From CAINVV01 sp963663675 (lineage in GTDB: Bacteria > Bacteroidota > Bacteroidia > Bacteroidales > Prolixibacteraceae): a stretch of 64,000 nucleotides of DNA. Both the position numbers and the translations under genes were made by a program. The DNA is taken from assembly GCA_963663675.1 (NCBI GenBank), contig OY760498.1, positions 2,976,001 through 3,040,000 of the forward strand. The letters are read 5' to 3'. The number at the start of each line of letters is the position of its first letter. Positions within the stretch are counted from its first letter, which is position 1. Below the pieces are notes generated by a model, which was given only the letters and a program-made list of their open reading frames with translations, did no database searches and had not been told where the DNA came from. This document shows positions 63,485 to 64,000 of the stretch, one piece after another.

Positions 63485-63949
63485 TTAAATATTTATCTCT
63501 TTGATTATTTGCTCTGTGTGCTTTTTTGTATCAACTTTTTTGAAGATTTTCTCGATAACTCCGTGTTCATTGATGACGAAGGTAGTCCTGATAACACCCA
63601 TATATACTTTACCGTAATTTGTCTTCTCACCCCACGCTCCGAAATCCTGAAGAATTTTTTTTTCAGTATCGGCGATCAGTTTAAATTTTAATCCATATTT
63701 TTCAATGAATTTTTGGTGGGATGACGAACTGTCAGGACTCACGCCGATAATTTCAAATCCCCTTGACAGCCAAAATTCATAATTTTCACTCAGGTCGCAG
63801 GCTTCAGCAGTACAACCGGGAGTATTGTCCCTGGGATAAAAATAGAGGATCAGTTTTTTCCCTGAATAATCACTTGACGAAACTACATTTCCGTTCTGGT
63901 CTAACCCCTCAAATGCTGGAGCTACAGTACCTTCTGTCAGATTTGCCAT
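63485..63949 (-). CDS. bcp: Thiol peroxidase of the BCP/PrxQ type
   Basis: A peroxiredoxin reducing hydrogen peroxide and organic peroxides with thioredoxin. 154 residues. Peroxidatic Cys46 in DNTPGCTAEACDL and resolving Cys51 five residues later, the CX4C pattern of the PrxQ class, following FYPRDN. The later regions GVSPDSSSSHQKF and WGEKTNYGKVYMG fit the family. A TAAATTTG promoter element lies 27 bases upstream and recA follows 13 bases after the stop. Confidence 0.95.
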   Translation of the reverse strand: MANLTEGTVAPAFEGLDQNGNVVSSSDYSGKKLILYFYPRDNTPGCTAEACDLSENYEFWLSRGFEIIGVSPDSSSSHQKFIEKYGLKFKLIADTEKKILQDFGAWGEKTNYGKVYMGVIRTTFVINEHGVIEKIFKKVDTKKHTEQIIKEINI

Positions 63950-63976
63950 ATTAATTTCCTATTTATGTATACACTA

Positions 63977-63984
63977 CAAATTTA
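63977..63984 (-). promoter_or_regulatory. TAnnTTTG -7 element, bcp-recA
   Basis: TAAATTTG on the minus strand, 27 bases before the bcp ATG. Confidence 0.5.
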
Positions 63985-64000
63985 GTTGAATCCTGCCACT

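Noticed and set aside
1..64000. tRNA or rRNA genes, CRISPR arrays, insertion sequences, prophage genes, toxin-antitoxin or restriction systems
   Set aside because: None could be recognised by eye on either strand; a tRNA scan was not possible here.

Overview
The window is a gene-dense stretch of a bacterial chromosome from the phylum Bacteroidota (class Bacteroidia most likely). The evidence is the trp gene order B-E-G-D-C-F-A, the fused ResB-CcsA cytochrome c synthase, pyruvate phosphate dikinase, a thrA-apgM-thrC cluster, DUF3078-type and DUF6807-type exported proteins, and many upstream regions carrying the Bacteroidota -7 promoter element TAnnTTTG. Base composition looks even. I see no rRNA, tRNA, CRISPR array, insertion sequence, prophage or integrase. 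A HydE-type radical SAM protein, a clostridial ferredoxin, PPDK, a multihaem NapC/NirT-type cytochrome and a truncated haemoglobin suggest an anaerobic or facultative lifestyle.

Layout. 1-5.9 kb: gltB (5' end outside the window) and gltD, glutamate synthase. 6.0-14.7 kb, minus strand: an exported protein, an FLVCR-like MFS transporter, an OB-fold lipoprotein, the CcsBA cytochrome c synthase and ppdK. 14.7-17.7 kb, plus strand: a DUF2520 Rossmann protein, a KdsC-type phosphatase and an RlmD-family rRNA methyltransferase. 17.7-25.4 kb: an envelope protein, a small exported protein, cysteine synthase, mnmA with divergent hydE, a phosphoesterase, a GNAT and a ChaN-like lipoprotein. 25.7-34.1 kb: a hybrid histidine kinase, a GH78 rhamnosidase, a hydroxyacid dehydrogenase and three uncharacterised envelope or helical proteins. 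34.3-41.2 kb: a complete tryptophan operon preceded by a Trp-rich leader peptide and attenuator. 41.3-50.6 kb: an SDR/DUF2867 protein, a seven-haem cytochrome, a truncated haemoglobin, a YkgJ protein, a fused SpmAB-like protein, a DUF6807 protein and two envelope proteins. 50.8-57.0 kb: a TIM-barrel protein, hutI, a 55-residue ferredoxin, nth and an ABC-F ATPase. 57.1-63.9 kb, minus strand: thrC, a phosphoglycerate-mutase-like gene standing where homoserine kinase is expected, thrA, recA and bcp.

How the genes work together. Glutamate synthase, the trp operon, the thr cluster and cysteine synthase cover central nitrogen and amino acid metabolism. CcsBA would attach haem to the multihaem cytochrome encoded about 32 kb away. 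Most other genes are single-gene housekeeping functions.

The most interesting signals lie between genes. (1) The trp leader has three consecutive Trp codons followed by a 14-bp GC-rich hairpin. (2) At least six intergenic arrays share an exact or degenerate 7-bp period, almost all starting within 0-35 bases of a stop codon, often using the repeat's own TGA as the stop. Two of them form long inverted pairs. (3) Two hairpins between recA and thrA have complementary loops (10 bp), a possible kissing-loop RNA. (4) Several TAnnTTTG elements lie so close to the start codon that the mRNAs would be leaderless. (5) One cytochrome haem motif is CX3CH rather than CX2CH.
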